DNA from: an uncultured Collinsella sp.
Lineage (GTDB): Bacteria; Actinomycetota; Coriobacteriia; Coriobacteriales; Coriobacteriaceae
Length of the DNA stretch: 13,283 nt
NCBI GenBank assembly: GCA_900554905.1
Contig: USJB01000011.1
Coordinates: 1 to 13,283, forward strand
Reading direction: 5' to 3'
Program-made: the position numbers and the translations under genes
Part shown: positions 13,225-13,283 of the stretch, piece after piece
Layout: every line of letters starts with the position of its first letter
Position numbering within the stretch: position 1 is the stretch's first letter
Notes under the pieces: generated by a model
Database searches by the model: none
What the model was told of the DNA's origin: nothing
Seen by the model: the letters and a program-made list of their open reading frames with translations, nothing else

Positions 13225-13283
13225 TGGAGCGGGCAACGGGACATCCGCGTATTTGCTTCGCAAATCCGCACCGGCTTCAGGCG
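13225..13283. repeat. 59-bp structured direct repeat, copy 2 (reaches window end)
   Basis: Second copy, 131 bp after copy 1, with three substitutions (repeat positions 8, 19 and 26) that leave the ATTTGC/GCAAAT stem intact. It is probably longer, since the match continues to the last base. The 72-base spacer (13153-13224) is GC-rich with several short dyads and shows no convincing gene. Confidence 0.9.

Noticed and set aside
13094..13283. CRISPR array.
   Set aside because: Only two copies, repeat length 59 and spacer 72 bases, beyond usual CRISPR dimensions, and no cas genes in the window.

Overview
The window looks like chromosomal DNA of a high-GC Gram-positive anaerobe, most likely a Coriobacteriia member of the Collinsella type. 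This is inferred from the gene products (a TIGR03905-type TSCPD protein, a Tat-exported lipoprotein, an M29 aminopeptidase, a fumarate-reductase-like flavoprotein), from strong AAGGAG-type ribosome binding sites with some GTG starts, and from the GC-rich codon use. No 16S gene or other decisive marker is present, so the assignment is tentative.

Layout. The left end (1-1584) is on the + strand: the C-terminal part of a flavoprotein of the fumarate reductase/L-aspartate oxidase superfamily, a 160-base gap holding a perfect 12-bp hairpin, and a dinD-like gene of lower GC. Everything from about 1628 to 13057 is on the - strand. Read in the direction of transcription (right to left) it contains: purB with a strong intrinsic terminator; a membrane-anchored family 3 solute-binding protein overlapping a membrane diguanylate cyclase by 4 bases; a four-cysteine TSCPD protein overlapping a Tat lipoprotein by one base; an OmpR-family response regulator and its sensor histidine kinase; purC directly abutting a small two-helix membrane protein, closed by a terminator; an M29 aminopeptidase; and two tRNA-Lys genes (UUU then CUU) with their own promoter and a terminator. 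dinD and the tRNA-Lys genes are convergent. The right edge (13094-13283) carries two copies of a 59-bp structured repeat 131 bp apart, the second cut by the window end.

How the genes work together. purB and purC both belong to purine synthesis but are separated by about 7 kb of signalling and envelope genes, so this is not a classical pur operon. The central part is sensory: a two-component system, and a two-gene unit in which an anchored binding protein without any ABC permease or ATPase is translationally coupled to a diguanylate cyclase with an external sensor domain. The latter is the best candidate for an under-described system: ligand capture outside the cell linked to c-di-GMP synthesis inside. 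The TSCPD/Tat-lipoprotein pair is the second unit with no known function. Several gene starts were placed from ribosome binding sites and differ from the longest reading frame (aminopeptidase, purC, response regulator, Tat lipoprotein, binding protein, purB).
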